Positions 12,266 through 22,076 are shown, numbered from the stretch's first letter. The stretch is DNA of 23,844 bases from F23-B02 sp963610045 (GCA_963610045.1 CAVDMS010000020.1:1-23844), one strand, 5' to 3'. The notes: generated by a model not told the origin, from the sequence alone. A program made the numbers and translations.

Positions 12266-13372
12266 ATGAAACTGACCTGCGAAAAGCATCTTCTTCAGGC
12301 CGCCGTCACCGTGGCATCGAGAGCTGCGGCAAGCAAAAGTCCGATACCCTCTCTTGAAGGTCTGCTGCTCGAGGCGGGAAACGACCTTAGAGTTACCGGC
12401 TACGATCTCAAAAAAGGAATTTACAGCAGCATCGAGGCGGAGGTTAAGGAGCCCGGCTCCGTCGTTTTGGAGGCAAAGCTTTTCGGCGAAATGGTAAGGC
12501 GTATGCCGGAGGGCATAGTTTCCATAGAAAGCGACGAAAAGGGTATGACCGTCGTAAAGTGCGGAAAGACCGAGTTTTCCTTCATGGGCATGGATCCCGA
12601 CGACTATCCGGAGCTTCCCTCGGTCGATGGGCTGCGCTCCTATACGATCGCTCAGAAAACCATAAAGAGCATGATAAATCAGAGCATTTTTGCCGTTTCC
12701 GATAACGACAGCCGTCCGGTTTACACCGGCTCAAAGTTTGAGATTGAGGACGGTGTTTTAACGCTCATCTCCGTTGACGGCTACCGTCTTGCACTTCGCC
12801 GTGAGAAGATCGAGGGCGATGAGGGTTCGGACGAGTTTATTGTCCCCGGAGCAGCGCTTTCTGATCTTGAGCGCATCTGTCCGAGCGACGGTGAGGAGAA
12901 CGTGCGAATCTCCGTCGGAGGAAATCACGTTTCCTTCTCCGTCGGCAAGACCGTCATCGTCACCCGCAGACTTGAGGGCGACTTCCTCAATTACCGCAAG
13001 GCGATCCCCGAAAGCTTCAAGTATGAGATAAACGTGAACCGGGGCGAGCTTCTTCGTGCCGTTGACCGTGTTTCGCTCATTGTTGCCGAAAAGACTAAAA
13101 ACCCCGTTCGTATAAGCTTTGACGACGGCATCATAAACTGCGTCTGCGTAACTCCCATAGGCAAGGCGGAGGACGTTTGCATAAGCTCCGGTAACGGCGA
13201 CGGCATTGAAATCGGCTTTAACGACAAATATATAATGGAAGCATTAAAGGCCGCTCCCGCAGACGAGATAACGGTTGGCTTAAACACCGGCTCCTCCCCC
13301 TGCGTCATCACCCCGGCAGACGGCGGCGACGGCTTTAAATACATGATACTTCCGATAAGACTTAAATCCTAA
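12266..13372 (+). CDS. dnaN: DNA polymerase III beta subunit (sliding clamp)
   Basis: The beta clamp encircles DNA and tethers replicative polymerase and other partners. The 368-residue protein has the family N-terminus (MKLTCEKHLLQAAVTVASRA, then PIPSLEGLLLEA), the repeated three-domain clamp pattern with VDGYRLALRR in the second domain, and the C-terminal end YMILPIRLKS that forms the partner-binding pocket. The length is typical. The start is supported by GGGAGGAAACGAAA before the ATG. It begins after the putative oriC and leads the RlbA-RecF-RemB-GyrB-GyrA series. Confidence 0.98.
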   Translation: MKLTCEKHLLQAAVTVASRAAASKSPIPSLEGLLLEAGNDLRVTGYDLKKGIYSSIEAEVKEPGSVVLEAKLFGEMVRRMPEGIVSIESDEKGMTVVKCGKTEFSFMGMDPDDYPELPSVDGLRSYTIAQKTIKSMINQSIFAVSDNDSRPVYTGSKFEIEDGVLTLISVDGYRLALRREKIEGDEGSDEFIVPGAALSDLERICPSDGEENVRISVGGNHVSFSVGKTVIVTRRLEGDFLNYRKAIPESFKYEINVNRGELLRAVDRVSLIVAEKTKNPVRISFDDGIINCVCVTPIGKAEDVCISSGNGDGIEIGFNDKYIMEALKAAPADEITVGLNTGSSPCVITPADGGDGFKYMILPIRLKS

Positions 13373-13384
13373 AAGGGCGACAAA

Positions 13385-13597
13385 ATGGAAAAAATAGAAA
13401 TATCAACAGAATTTATAAAGCTCGATTCCCTGCTCAAATTTGCGGCGCTCACGGGTACCGGCGGCGAGGCGAAGTATTGCATCGCCGAGGGCATGGTCAG
13501 CGTTAACGGCGAGGTATGCACTCAGAGGGGCAAAAAAATTTACCCCGGCGACCGTGTGAGCTTTGCCGGAAACGAGCTTGAGATAGTCAAGGCATGA
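13385..13597 (+). CDS. yaaA: S4-domain RNA-binding protein (YaaA/RlbA type)
   Basis: This 70-residue protein consists almost entirely of one S4 RNA-binding fold (IKLDSLLKFAALTGTGGEAK, then EGMVSVNGEVCTQRGKKIYP and GDRVSF). It is the small protein between dnaN and recF in most Firmicutes; the B. subtilis YaaA/RlbA is linked to 50S ribosome assembly. Its start is 12 bases after dnaN, with only a weak ribosome-binding site (AAAGGGCGACAAA). The stop overlaps the recF start as ATGA, indicating translational coupling. Confidence 0.93.
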   Translation: MEKIEISTEFIKLDSLLKFAALTGTGGEAKYCIAEGMVSVNGEVCTQRGKKIYPGDRVSFAGNELEIVKA

Positions 13598-14694
13598 GGA
13601 TAAACAGGTTAGCCCTAAACGGCTTTCGCAATTACGACTTCGAGACGGCGAGCTTCTCTCCGGCGACGAACGTCATCTACGGCGCCAATGCGCAGGGCAA
13701 GACGAATCTGCTTGAGGCGGTGTACCTGCTCTCGTGCGGGAGGAGCTTCCGCACCCGCTTTGACCGTGAGCTTTTAGGCTTCGGCAACGACTTCTGCGAG
13801 ATACTTGCGGATATCGAAAGCGGCGGCAGAGAGCAGACCGTGCGCATCGTGATAAAGCAGGGCGTGAGAAAGCAGATCAGCGTAAACGGCGTCAAAAAGA
13901 CCGCATCGGAGCTGAGCGAGACGCTGAAAACGGTGCTTTTTTGTCCCGACGACCTCAATATTATAAAGGACGGCGCAGCGGCCCGGCGAAGGCTGATGGA
14001 CAATGCGATAAGTCAGATACGTCCGAGATATGCGGAGTATCTGACGCAGTTCAATAAGTTCTACGAGAACAAGACCCGCATTTTAAAGGACTGGCACGAA
14101 AAGCCCTCCCTGCTCGACACTCTCGACGAATTTTCCGACGGGATGTGCAGACTCTCGGCGCAGCTTATACGGTACAGGGCGGCGTTCGTCGCAAGGCTCT
14201 CCGAGGAAGCGGCGCCCATACACGGCGAGTTTTCCGCAGCCGATGAGAAGCTCGGTCTTGAGTACAGGACCGTTTCGTCGGTGCGTGATCCCCTCGGCAG
14301 CGTCAGAGAGATATACTACGACCTCTGCGACCATCAGGAAAAGCATCGGCAGGCGGAGCTTCAAAGTCAGCAGTGTCTAAGCGGCGCTCATAAGGACGAC
14401 ATCGCCGTCACGATAAACGGCAGGGACGCACGGAGCTTTGCAAGTCAGGGTCAGACGAGAACTGCGGCGCTTTCACTAAAGCTTGCCGAGCGTGAGATAT
14501 ACCTCGACGAAACGGGCGAGTACCCCGTGCTGCTGCTTGACGACGTTTTGTCCGAGCTTGACCCCATGCGGCAGGAGTTTGTCTTAAACCGCATCGGCGG
14601 CGGACAGACCTTTATAAGCTGCTGCGAAGACGAGGGCATATCGAAGCGCACCGGGGCAAAGGTGCTGCGTGTCGAGAAAGGCAGGATATACTGA
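13594..14694 (+). CDS. recF: DNA replication and repair protein RecF
   Basis: RecF is an SMC-like ATPase that loads RecA at gaps together with RecO and RecR. The 366-residue product has Walker A GANAQGKTN (30-38), an ABC-type signature region around FASQGQTRTAALSLKLAE, and Walker B VLLLDDVLSELD with Asp316-Asp317. It starts on the ATG of an ATGA overlap with the S4 gene. It ends in TGATG, sharing one base with the next start codon. Confidence 0.97.
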   Translation: MRINRLALNGFRNYDFETASFSPATNVIYGANAQGKTNLLEAVYLLSCGRSFRTRFDRELLGFGNDFCEILADIESGGREQTVRIVIKQGVRKQISVNGVKKTASELSETLKTVLFCPDDLNIIKDGAAARRRLMDNAISQIRPRYAEYLTQFNKFYENKTRILKDWHEKPSLLDTLDEFSDGMCRLSAQLIRYRAAFVARLSEEAAPIHGEFSAADEKLGLEYRTVSSVRDPLGSVREIYYDLCDHQEKHRQAELQSQQCLSGAHKDDIAVTINGRDARSFASQGQTRTAALSLKLAEREIYLDETGEYPVLLLDDVLSELDPMRQEFVLNRIGGGQTFISCCEDEGISKRTGAKVLRVEKGRIY

Positions 14695-14954
14695 TGTATC
14701 TGCATCTCGGCGGCGGAACGCTCGTGCCGGAGACGGACATAGTGGGCGTATTCGATCTGGATAACAGCAGTCAAAGCCGCATAACGAGGAGCTTTCTTGC
14801 CGATGCCGAGCGTGCCGGCAGGGTAATTAACGCAGCGGAGGACATTCCGAAAAGCTTCGTCGTGTGCAGGGACGGCTGCGGTGTAAAGGTATTTTTGAGT
14901 CAGATGTCAACGCAGACGCTTTTGCGCCGTGCGGAAGAGGACAGACTTTTTTAA
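14694..14954 (+). CDS. remB: RemB-like regulator (DUF370)
   Basis: This 86-residue protein starts MYLHLGGGTLVPETDIVGVF and contains FDLDNSSQSRITRSFL, typical of the DUF370/Rem family. In B. subtilis the gene at this position is yaaB/remB, a DNA-binding regulator paralogous to RemA, which activates biofilm and osmoprotection genes. The start codon overlaps the recF stop by one base. The gene lies between recF and gyrB as in Bacillus. Which genes it controls here cannot be told. Confidence 0.9.
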   Translation: MYLHLGGGTLVPETDIVGVFDLDNSSQSRITRSFLADAERAGRVINAAEDIPKSFVVCRDGCGVKVFLSQMSTQTLLRRAEEDRLF

Positions 14955-14984
14955 CGGAAAATAAAGAACGAAAGGCGAACGGAA

Positions 14985-16916
14985 ATGGCTGAGATCAATG
15001 AGAAGATAACTCAGGAATATGACGCATCACAGATACAGGTGCTTGAAGGGCTTGAGGCGGTAAGGAAGCGTCCAGGCATGTATATAGGCTCGACCTCGGC
15101 GTCGGGTCTGCATCACCTTGTGTACGAGATCGTCGATAACTCCATAGACGAGGCGCTTGCGGGCTATTGCAGCCGCATCGAGGTAGTCATCGAGGAGGGC
15201 GACGTTATATGCGTCAGGGACAACGGCAGAGGCATCCCCGTGGACATTCAGGAGCAGACGGGAAAGAGTGCGCTTGAGGTCGTTTTCACCGTACTGCACG
15301 CAGGCGGCAAATTCGGCGGCGGGGGCTATAAGGTCTCCGGCGGTCTGCACGGCGTCGGCGCAAGCGTCGTCAACGCAATGAGCGAGTGGCTCTGCGTCCA
15401 CGTTCATAAAAACGGTAAGATCTACGAAATGAAATTCTCCAGAGGCAACATCACTCAGGAGATGAAGATAATCGGCGACACCGACCGTAACGGCACCACG
15501 GTGCGCTTTAAGCCCGACCCTCAGATGTTCGAGGAGACGGTGTTCGATTACGACACGCTGCACACCCGCATGAGGGAGCAGGCGTTTTTAAACGCCGGAC
15601 TTTTCATCTCGACCGAGGACAGACGTCCCGGCAAGGAGAAAAAGGACGAGATGTGCTACGAAGGCGGCATCCGTGAGTTCGTGAGCTTCATAAATCAGAA
15701 CAAAACGCCGCTGCATCAGAACGTCATATATATGAGGGGCGAGAGAAAAGACTCCGAGGCGGAGATCGCCCTGCAATATAACGACAGCTATAACGAGGTC
15801 ATCGTCTCGTTTGCAAACAACATCCACACGCCCGAAGGCGGTATGCACGAGACAGGCTTCCGCACGGCGCTCACGAGAGTGCTGAATGCCTACGGCATAA
15901 AGGCGGGCATACTCAAAAACGACGACAAGCTCTCCGGCGAGGACTGCCGCGAGGGCATGACCGCAGTCATATCCGTAAAGCTCACCGAGCCGCAGTTTGA
16001 GGGTCAGACCAAGGCAAAGCTCGGCAACTCCGAAATGCGCACGCTCGTGGACAGCGTCGTGTCCGATAAGCTGGAGCAGTTTTTGGAGGAGAACCCCGCA
16101 GTCGGCAAGGCGATACTCGAAAAGGCGATGACCGCATCGAGGGCGAGAGAGGCCGCAAGAAAGGCGAGGGAGTCCGTCCGCAGAAAGACGGGGCTTGAGT
16201 CGGGACAGATGCCCGATAAGCTGCGTGACTGCAACGAGAGGGATGCATCGCTCACCGAGCTGTACATCGTCGAGGGCGACTCCGCAGGCGGCTCCGCAAC
16301 GCAGGGCAGGGATTCGAGATTCCAGGCGATACTCCCGCTTTGGGGCAAGATGCTCAACGTCGAAAAGGCGAGAGCCGACAAGGTGTACGGCAACGACAAG
16401 CTGGCGCCCGTCATAACCGCATTGGGCGCCGGTATAGGCGACGAGTTCGACGTCACCAAGCTGCGCTATCACAAGATCGTCATCATGGCGGATGCCGACG
16501 TTGACGGTGCGCATATCAGAACGCTTATGCTGACGTTTTTCTTCCGCTTCATGCGTCCGCTCATCGAGCAGGGCTATGTGTACTCCGCCGTGCCTCCGCT
16601 GTATAAGCTGACCCGTGGCAAGCAGACGAGAGTCGCATTCTCCGACGAGGAGAGGGACAGAGTGTCCGCCGAGCTGAGGGGCGATAACCCCAACGCAAAG
16701 GTCGATATAAGCCGCTTTAAGGGCTTGGGCGAGATGAACCCGCACGAGCTTTGGGAGACGACCATGAACCCGGAGACCCGCACCCTGCGCCGTATCTGCC
16801 TTGAGGATGCGGTGAAGGCGGACGAGATATTCACCGTTTTGATGGGTGAACAGGTCGAGCCGAGAAAGGCGTTTATCGAAGAAAACGCCAAGTACGCAGT
16901 AAATCTCGATTATTAA
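14985..16916 (+). CDS. gyrB: DNA gyrase subunit B
   Basis: GyrB is the ATPase subunit of gyrase, which introduces negative supercoils. The 643-residue product has the GHKL ATPase motifs EIVDNSIDEALAG (Asn52), DNGRGIP (Asp79) and GGLHGVGASVVNA. It has the TOPRIM motifs EGDSAGGSA (Glu430) and DADVDGAHI (Asp503, Asp505), and the conserved end YAVNLDY preceded by RKAFIEENA. Size and lack of an insertion fit the Gram-positive type. The ribosome-binding site is GAAAGGCG before the ATG. It follows remB by 30 bases and precedes gyrA by 37. Confidence 0.98.
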   Translation: MAEINEKITQEYDASQIQVLEGLEAVRKRPGMYIGSTSASGLHHLVYEIVDNSIDEALAGYCSRIEVVIEEGDVICVRDNGRGIPVDIQEQTGKSALEVVFTVLHAGGKFGGGGYKVSGGLHGVGASVVNAMSEWLCVHVHKNGKIYEMKFSRGNITQEMKIIGDTDRNGTTVRFKPDPQMFEETVFDYDTLHTRMREQAFLNAGLFISTEDRRPGKEKKDEMCYEGGIREFVSFINQNKTPLHQNVIYMRGERKDSEAEIALQYNDSYNEVIVSFANNIHTPEGGMHETGFRTALTRVLNAYGIKAGILKNDDKLSGEDCREGMTAVISVKLTEPQFEGQTKAKLGNSEMRTLVDSVVSDKLEQFLEENPAVGKAILEKAMTASRAREAARKARESVRRKTGLESGQMPDKLRDCNERDASLTELYIVEGDSAGGSATQGRDSRFQAILPLWGKMLNVEKARADKVYGNDKLAPVITALGAGIGDEFDVTKLRYHKIVIMADADVDGAHIRTLMLTFFFRFMRPLIEQGYVYSAVPPLYKLTRGKQTRVAFSDEERDRVSAELRGDNPNAKVDISRFKGLGEMNPHELWETTMNPETRTLRRICLEDAVKADEIFTVLMGEQVEPRKAFIEENAKYAVNLDY

Positions 16917-16953
16917 GCGGCGCTTCGGACTAAAAGAGGAGTAGAAAAAAGAG

Positions 16954-19446
16954 ATGGCATTAAGAAAGAATACGGATTACAAGCCGGAGGACATCGCATT
17001 TCCCCAGCAGGCGATAGTCGAATCCGAGCTGGTCAAGGAAATGAAGACCAGCTATATAGAATACGCCATGAGCGTCATCGTGGGACGTGCGCTCCCCGAC
17101 GTGCGTGACGGCTTAAAGCCCGTACACCGCCGCATACTGTATGCGATGTACGAGGACAATCTCACGCACGACAAGCCGTTCAGAAAATGTGCGACCGCCG
17201 TCGGCGACGTTTTGGGTAGGTACCACCCCCACGGCGACGCATCGGTGTATGACGCACTTGTCAGACTTGCGCAGGACTTCTCGATGCGCTACCCGCTCAT
17301 CGAGGGTCACGGCAACTTCGGCTCCGTGGACGGCGACCCCCCGGCGGCTTACCGATACACCGAGGCACGCATGGCGAGGATGTGCGACGAGATGCTCCGT
17401 GACATCGACAAGGAGACGGTCGATTTCCTCCCGAACTTCGACGAGACGAGGCAGGAGCCGATGGTGCTTCCGTCCCGCTTCCCGAACCTGCTCGTGAACG
17501 GCTCAAGCGGCATCGCCGTCGGCATGGCGACGAACATTCCCCCGCACAACCTCACCGAGGTAATTAACGCCTGCATCTGCGTTTTGGATAACCCGGAAGC
17601 GACGATGAGCGAGCTTTTGCAGCACGTCAAGGGTCCCGACTTCCCGACGAAGGGCATAATCATGGGCAGAGCCGGCATCCGTCAGGCGTACATGACCGGA
17701 CGTGGCAGAGTCATTATGCGAGCCCGCACCGAGTTTGAGGAATTCGGCAAGGACAGGATACGCATCATCGTTACCGAGCTGCCGTATCAGGTCAACAAGC
17801 GCCAGCTTATTGCGGCGATCGCCGAGAATGTGCGTGACAAGCGCATCGAGGGCATATCCGACCTCCGTGACGAGACCGACCGCAACGGTATGCGCATAGT
17901 CATAGAGCTGAAAAGGGACGCAAATCCGCAGGTCGTGTTAAACCGCCTGCTCACCCAGACACAGCTCCAGACCAGCTTTTCGATAAATATGCTTGCACTG
18001 GTGAACAATCAGAGCCAGCCCAAGATACTGAACCTCCGCCACATAATCGACGAGTACCTTACTTTCCAAGAAGAGCTTATCGTCAGAAGAACACGCTACG
18101 ACCTCCGCAAGGCGGAGGAGCGTGCGCATCTGTTAGAGGGTCTGCTCATTGCGCAGGACAACATCGACGAGGTAATCCGCATAATCCGCAACAGCTATGA
18201 CGACGCAAAGCAGAATCTCATGCAGCGCTTCGGTCTCAGCGACGTTCAGGCGCAGGCGATACTCGATATGCGTCTCAAGGCGCTCCAGGGTCTTGACAGA
18301 GAGAGACTTCAGAACGAGTATAACGAGCTTGAGGCGAAAATAGCCTATTACAAGGAGCTGCTCGCCGATCCCGAAAAGATCAAGGGCGTTTTAAAGACCG
18401 AGCTTTGCGACATTCGTGACCGCTACGGTGACGAGCGCAAGACCGAGATACAGGACCTTGAGGACGAGATCGACATAGAGGATCTCATCGACGAGGAGGA
18501 CTGCGTTTACACGCTCACGCACAACGGCTATATAAAGCGTCTGCCCGCAAGCGAATACAAGGCGCAGGGCAGAGGCGGCAAGGGCGTGCGCGCCATGTCC
18601 ACGAGGGACGAGGACTTTGTCGAAACGGTGTTCACCGCATCGACGCACGACAATATCCTGTTCTTCACGAACCTCGGCAAGGTGTACGTCCGCAAGGGCT
18701 ACCGCATCCCGGAGGCGGGCAGAACCGCACGGGGCAGCAACATCGTTAACATCATTCCCATAGAGCCGGGCGAGAAGGTCAGCGCCATGATAGCGGGCAG
18801 GGGCATCGACGAGGAGAGCTTCCTCATGTTCGTGACCCGCAGAGGCACGGTCAAGCGCACGGCGCAGAGCCTGTTTAAAAACATCCGCTCCAACGGCATA
18901 AGGGCGCTTTCGCTCGACGAGGGCGACGAGCTGATGACCGTTTTGCAGACGGACGGAGGCTGTAAGATAATCATTGCGACGAAGGACGGTATGTCCGTGT
19001 GCTTCGACGAAAACGATGTGCGCTCCATGGGACGTGACGCCGTCGGCGTCAGAGGCATTCGCCTTCGTGAGGGCGACCTCGTCGTCGGTGCGGGCATCGC
19101 CGCCGAGGGCAGCACGCTGCTGTCCATAACCGAAAACGGCTACGGCAAGCGCACCGAGGTCAGCGAGTACAGCGTTCAGAACCGAGGCGGCATGGGCGTC
19201 AAGAACTACAACGTCACCGAAAAGACGGGACTTGTGGCGGACGTGAAGGTCGTCACCGGGCAGGAGGACCTGCTCGTCATCTCGAACGACGGCACCATGA
19301 TCCGCATGGACGTCGGCAGCATCAGCGTCCTCGGCAGATCGACGCAGGGCGTCCGTGTCATGCGTCTCGGCGGCGAGACGAAGGTCATCTCCGTTGCGAC
19401 GGCGGAAAAAGACGAGGCGGAGGCGGAAGCCGAAGCGGAGCAGTAA
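16954..19446 (+). CDS. gyrA: DNA gyrase subunit A
   Basis: GyrA cuts and rejoins DNA and wraps it. The 830-residue product begins the breakage-reunion domain with EYAMSVIVGRALPDVRDGLK. The catalytic tyrosine is Tyr135 in AYRYTEARMA. The quinolone-determining region is HPHGDASVYDALVRLAQ, with Ala96 where E. coli has Ser83 and Asp100 at the position of Asp87. The C-terminal beta-pinwheel carries the GyrA box as QGRGGKG (538-544; consensus QRRGGKG), which marks it as gyrase and not topoisomerase IV. The tail is acidic and Ala/Glu rich. The start is supported by AAGAGGAG upstream. Confidence 0.98.
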   Translation: MALRKNTDYKPEDIAFPQQAIVESELVKEMKTSYIEYAMSVIVGRALPDVRDGLKPVHRRILYAMYEDNLTHDKPFRKCATAVGDVLGRYHPHGDASVYDALVRLAQDFSMRYPLIEGHGNFGSVDGDPPAAYRYTEARMARMCDEMLRDIDKETVDFLPNFDETRQEPMVLPSRFPNLLVNGSSGIAVGMATNIPPHNLTEVINACICVLDNPEATMSELLQHVKGPDFPTKGIIMGRAGIRQAYMTGRGRVIMRARTEFEEFGKDRIRIIVTELPYQVNKRQLIAAIAENVRDKRIEGISDLRDETDRNGMRIVIELKRDANPQVVLNRLLTQTQLQTSFSINMLALVNNQSQPKILNLRHIIDEYLTFQEELIVRRTRYDLRKAEERAHLLEGLLIAQDNIDEVIRIIRNSYDDAKQNLMQRFGLSDVQAQAILDMRLKALQGLDRERLQNEYNELEAKIAYYKELLADPEKIKGVLKTELCDIRDRYGDERKTEIQDLEDEIDIEDLIDEEDCVYTLTHNGYIKRLPASEYKAQGRGGKGVRAMSTRDEDFVETVFTASTHDNILFFTNLGKVYVRKGYRIPEAGRTARGSNIVNIIPIEPGEKVSAMIAGRGIDEESFLMFVTRRGTVKRTAQSLFKNIRSNGIRALSLDEGDELMTVLQTDGGCKIIIATKDGMSVCFDENDVRSMGRDAVGVRGIRLREGDLVVGAGIAAEGSTLLSITENGYGKRTEVSEYSVQNRGGMGVKNYNVTEKTGLVADVKVVTGQEDLLVISNDGTMIRMDVGSISVLGRSTQGVRVMRLGGETKVISVATAEKDEAEAEAEAEQ

Positions 19447-19458
19447 GGAGGTCGAGGC

Positions 19459-19881
19459 ATGAACGGCAACAACTCGAACAAACAGAACAATGCGGGCTGC
19501 CTTAAATCTGCGGTATTTTGGATAGTCATCGGCGTGATCTTTTTTGCGGGAGAGCTTGCGCAGGAGATGAGCGGCGTGTTGTTTATTATCATTGCAATTG
19601 CCGCTGCGATCGCCGTGCCGGTGCTTTTAGCCGCAAAAAAGAAAAGCACCTCCGCAAAGCCTGAGGGGAACGAGAGTTCTCCCGCAGCGCCGCAGCGTCC
19701 GATGCGTCCCTCCGCTCCCGCAAGGGAGTATTACGACTCCGACTGCATGAGAACAAGCACCGGGCATGACCATGACCGACGCATAGAGCAGCTTGACGCT
19801 TTCCTTGCGAACGGGCTGATCACCAAGGAGGAGTACGCCATGATGCAGGAGCGCTACGAACGACTGGAACGAAACGGATGA
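19459..19881 (+). CDS. Small membrane protein with C-terminal SHOCT domain
   Basis: This 140-residue protein of unknown function has two likely membrane spans (about 17-36 and 41-60). A Pro/Ala/Ser-rich segment follows, then a C-terminal SHOCT-type helix pair (RIEQLDAFLANGLITKEEY, then YERL). SHOCT is a short domain at the ends of many membrane or secreted proteins, thought to mediate oligomerisation. The ribosome-binding site AAGGAGG lies right after the gyrA stop, and its own stop overlaps rnhA as ATGA, so it belongs to the gyrase transcript. Confidence 0.88.
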   Translation: MNGNNSNKQNNAGCLKSAVFWIVIGVIFFAGELAQEMSGVLFIIIAIAAAIAVPVLLAAKKKSTSAKPEGNESSPAAPQRPMRPSAPAREYYDSDCMRTSTGHDHDRRIEQLDAFLANGLITKEEYAMMQERYERLERNG

Positions 19882-20321
19882 AAACGGTAACGATATACAC
19901 CGACGGCGCCTGCTCCGGCAATCCCGGACCCGGCGGTTGGGGTGCGATACTGCGCTACATGGGCAGGGAAAAGGTCATGTCCGGCGGCGAGAAGGAAACG
20001 ACCAACAACCGCATGGAGCTTTCGGGCGTCATCGCTGCGCTGTCGGCGCTAAAGGAACCCTGCATCGTGGAGCTTTACTCCGACTCGAAGTACGTCATCG
20101 ACGCACTGTCGAAGGGTTGGGCGGAGTCGTGGCGGAAAAAGGGTTGGATAAAGTCCGACAAAAAGCCCGCCCTAAACCCCGACCTCTGGGAGAGGCTTTT
20201 AAACGAAGCGGCAAAGCATGAGCTTCACTGTCACTGGGTGAAGGGTCATGCCGAGAACGAATACAACAACCGCTGCGACGCTCTCGCCGTGGCGGAGCGG
20301 GACAAATATGCCTTGAAATGA
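19878..20321 (+). CDS. rnhA: Ribonuclease HI
   Basis: RNase HI cuts RNA in RNA-DNA hybrids, such as R-loops and primers. The 147-residue product is full length. It has the catalytic residues Asp9 (IYTDGACSGNPGPGGWG), Glu47 (NNRMEL), Asp69 (LYSDSKYV) and Asp134 (NNRCDALA), plus HWVKGHAENE with the flexible-loop His. The basic handle region (WRKKGWIKSDKKP) is present, as in the E. coli enzyme. It overlaps both neighbours by four bases (ATGA) and is probably translationally coupled. Confidence 0.97.
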   Translation: MKTVTIYTDGACSGNPGPGGWGAILRYMGREKVMSGGEKETTNNRMELSGVIAALSALKEPCIVELYSDSKYVIDALSKGWAESWRKKGWIKSDKKPALNPDLWERLLNEAAKHELHCHWVKGHAENEYNNRCDALAVAERDKYALK

Positions 20322-22045
20322 AAGACTATACGAAGAAACCACTTTCGATTTTCGTGGATTACATAAGGGACGAGAAAAAGCTCTTCATACTCGATATGTG
20401 CTGTGCGGTGCTTGTGTCGGCGGTCGATCTCGTGTTCCCCTACGTCTCGAAAAACGCAATGCAGACCTACCTGCCGCAGCGGATGTTCACGACCTTTTTC
20501 GTCGTGATGCTCATTCTCGTTGCGGCGTATCTGCTGAAATCGCTGCTGTACTATATAATAACCGTCCTCGGCCACCGCATGGGCGTGCATATCGAGGCGA
20601 ATATGCGGCGGGACCTGTTCCGCCATGTGCAGACCTTAGGCTTTGACTACTTCGACCGCAACCGCACCGGCACCGTGATGAGCCGGCTCACAAGCGACCT
20701 TTTCGAGATAACGGAGCTTGCGCACCACGGACCGGAGAATATCATCATCTGCACCGTCACCATCGTCGGCGCAATGATTTTGATGTTCACGATACAGTGG
20801 GAGCTTGCGCTCGTGCTGCTTATCCTCCTGCCGCTGTGCATTTGGTTCACGCTGAGTCAGCGCCTTAAAATGCGGGACGCAAACATCGAGGTCAAGAAAA
20901 AGACCGGCGTTATCTACTCCGCCATCGAAAACAGCGTCTCTGGTATCCGAACCGCAAAAGCTTTCGCAAACGAAGACCTTGAACTTGTTAAATTTGACGA
21001 AGCAAACGGTCTTTACAGAAGCGCAAAATCGGATTATTATAAGGCAATGGGACTGTTCCAGAGCGGCATGGAGTTTACGCTGTCCATAATGCCGGTCGCA
21101 GTCATTGCCGTCGGCGGTCTGCTCATCATGCGTGGGCGCATGAACTATATAGACCTCATAACCTTTACGCTGTATGTCTCCACCTTCGTGACCCCGGTGC
21201 GCAAGCTTGCGATGTTCATCGAGCAGTATATGCAGGGCTCTGCGGGCTTTACACGCTTCCTTGAGCTTATGAACACAAAGCCCACCGTGACGGATGCGCC
21301 GAATGCCGTGGAGCTTGGCGAGGTCACGGGCGAGGTCGAGCTTTGCGACGTCTGCTTCGGATACGGGGAAACGCAGGTGCTGTCCCATGTGAGCTTAAAG
21401 GTCGAGCCGGGAAGAAGCCTTGCGCTCATCGGACCCTCCGGCGGCGGCAAGACCACCCTCAGCCAGCTCATACTCAGGTTTTACGATCTCGACTCCGGCA
21501 GTATAAAGATAGACGGCATCGACGTTCGCAACATAAAGCAGCAGTCGCTGCACCGCAGCGTCGGCGTCATTCAGCAGGACGTGTATATGTTTGCCGGCAC
21601 CGTGCGTGACAACATCCGCTACGGCAGACCCGACGCAAGCGATGCGGAGATCGAAAACGCCGCCCGCCTTGCGGAGATACACGACGAGATAATGCAGATG
21701 CCCAACGGCTATGACAGCTACATAGGCGAGCGGGGAGTGATGCTCTCCGGCGGGCAGAAGCAGAGGATTTCGATCGCAAGACTGTTTCTCAAAAACCCGA
21801 AGATACTCATCCTCGACGAGGCGACCAGTGCGCTCGACACCGTGACGGAGCGGCGTATACAGGCATCGCTCGACAGGCTGAGTGCGGGAAGAACGGTCGT
21901 TATTATAGCGCACAGGCTTTCCACCGTCAGAAATGCGGACACCATCGCCGTCATCGAACACGGCTCGGTCGCAGAGACGGGGACGCACGAGAGCCTGCTT
22001 GAGCGCAACGGCATATATGCGCAGCTTTACAGGGCGCAGCAGTAA
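20318..22045 (+). CDS. ABC transporter, fused permease-ATPase exporter type
   Basis: This 575-residue half-transporter of the type I exporter (MsbA/LmrA-like) family probably works as a homodimer; its substrate cannot be told. About six membrane spans occupy the first 310 residues, with the coupling-helix region around FDYFDRNRTGTVMSRLTSD. The nucleotide-binding domain has Walker A GPSGGGKTT (372-380), Q-loop GVIQQDVYMF, signature LSGGQKQR (476-483), Walker B ILILDEATSALD (Asp500, Glu501) and switch His532 (IIAHRLST). The start overlaps rnhA as ATGA. No second half-transporter lies next to it, which favours a homodimer. Confidence 0.95.
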   Translation: MKDYTKKPLSIFVDYIRDEKKLFILDMCCAVLVSAVDLVFPYVSKNAMQTYLPQRMFTTFFVVMLILVAAYLLKSLLYYIITVLGHRMGVHIEANMRRDLFRHVQTLGFDYFDRNRTGTVMSRLTSDLFEITELAHHGPENIIICTVTIVGAMILMFTIQWELALVLLILLPLCIWFTLSQRLKMRDANIEVKKKTGVIYSAIENSVSGIRTAKAFANEDLELVKFDEANGLYRSAKSDYYKAMGLFQSGMEFTLSIMPVAVIAVGGLLIMRGRMNYIDLITFTLYVSTFVTPVRKLAMFIEQYMQGSAGFTRFLELMNTKPTVTDAPNAVELGEVTGEVELCDVCFGYGETQVLSHVSLKVEPGRSLALIGPSGGGKTTLSQLILRFYDLDSGSIKIDGIDVRNIKQQSLHRSVGVIQQDVYMFAGTVRDNIRYGRPDASDAEIENAARLAEIHDEIMQMPNGYDSYIGERGVMLSGGQKQRISIARLFLKNPKILILDEATSALDTVTERRIQASLDRLSAGRTVVIIAHRLSTVRNADTIAVIEHGSVAETGTHESLLERNGIYAQLYRAQQ

Positions 22046-22076
22046 AATCGGAAACGAAAGGAACAAGGTGACGGAA

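Noticed and set aside
15588..16745. 385-codon open frame on the minus strand
   Set aside because: It lies entirely within gyrB in antisense. gyrB motifs are complete, and this frame has no ribosome-binding site or family resemblance.
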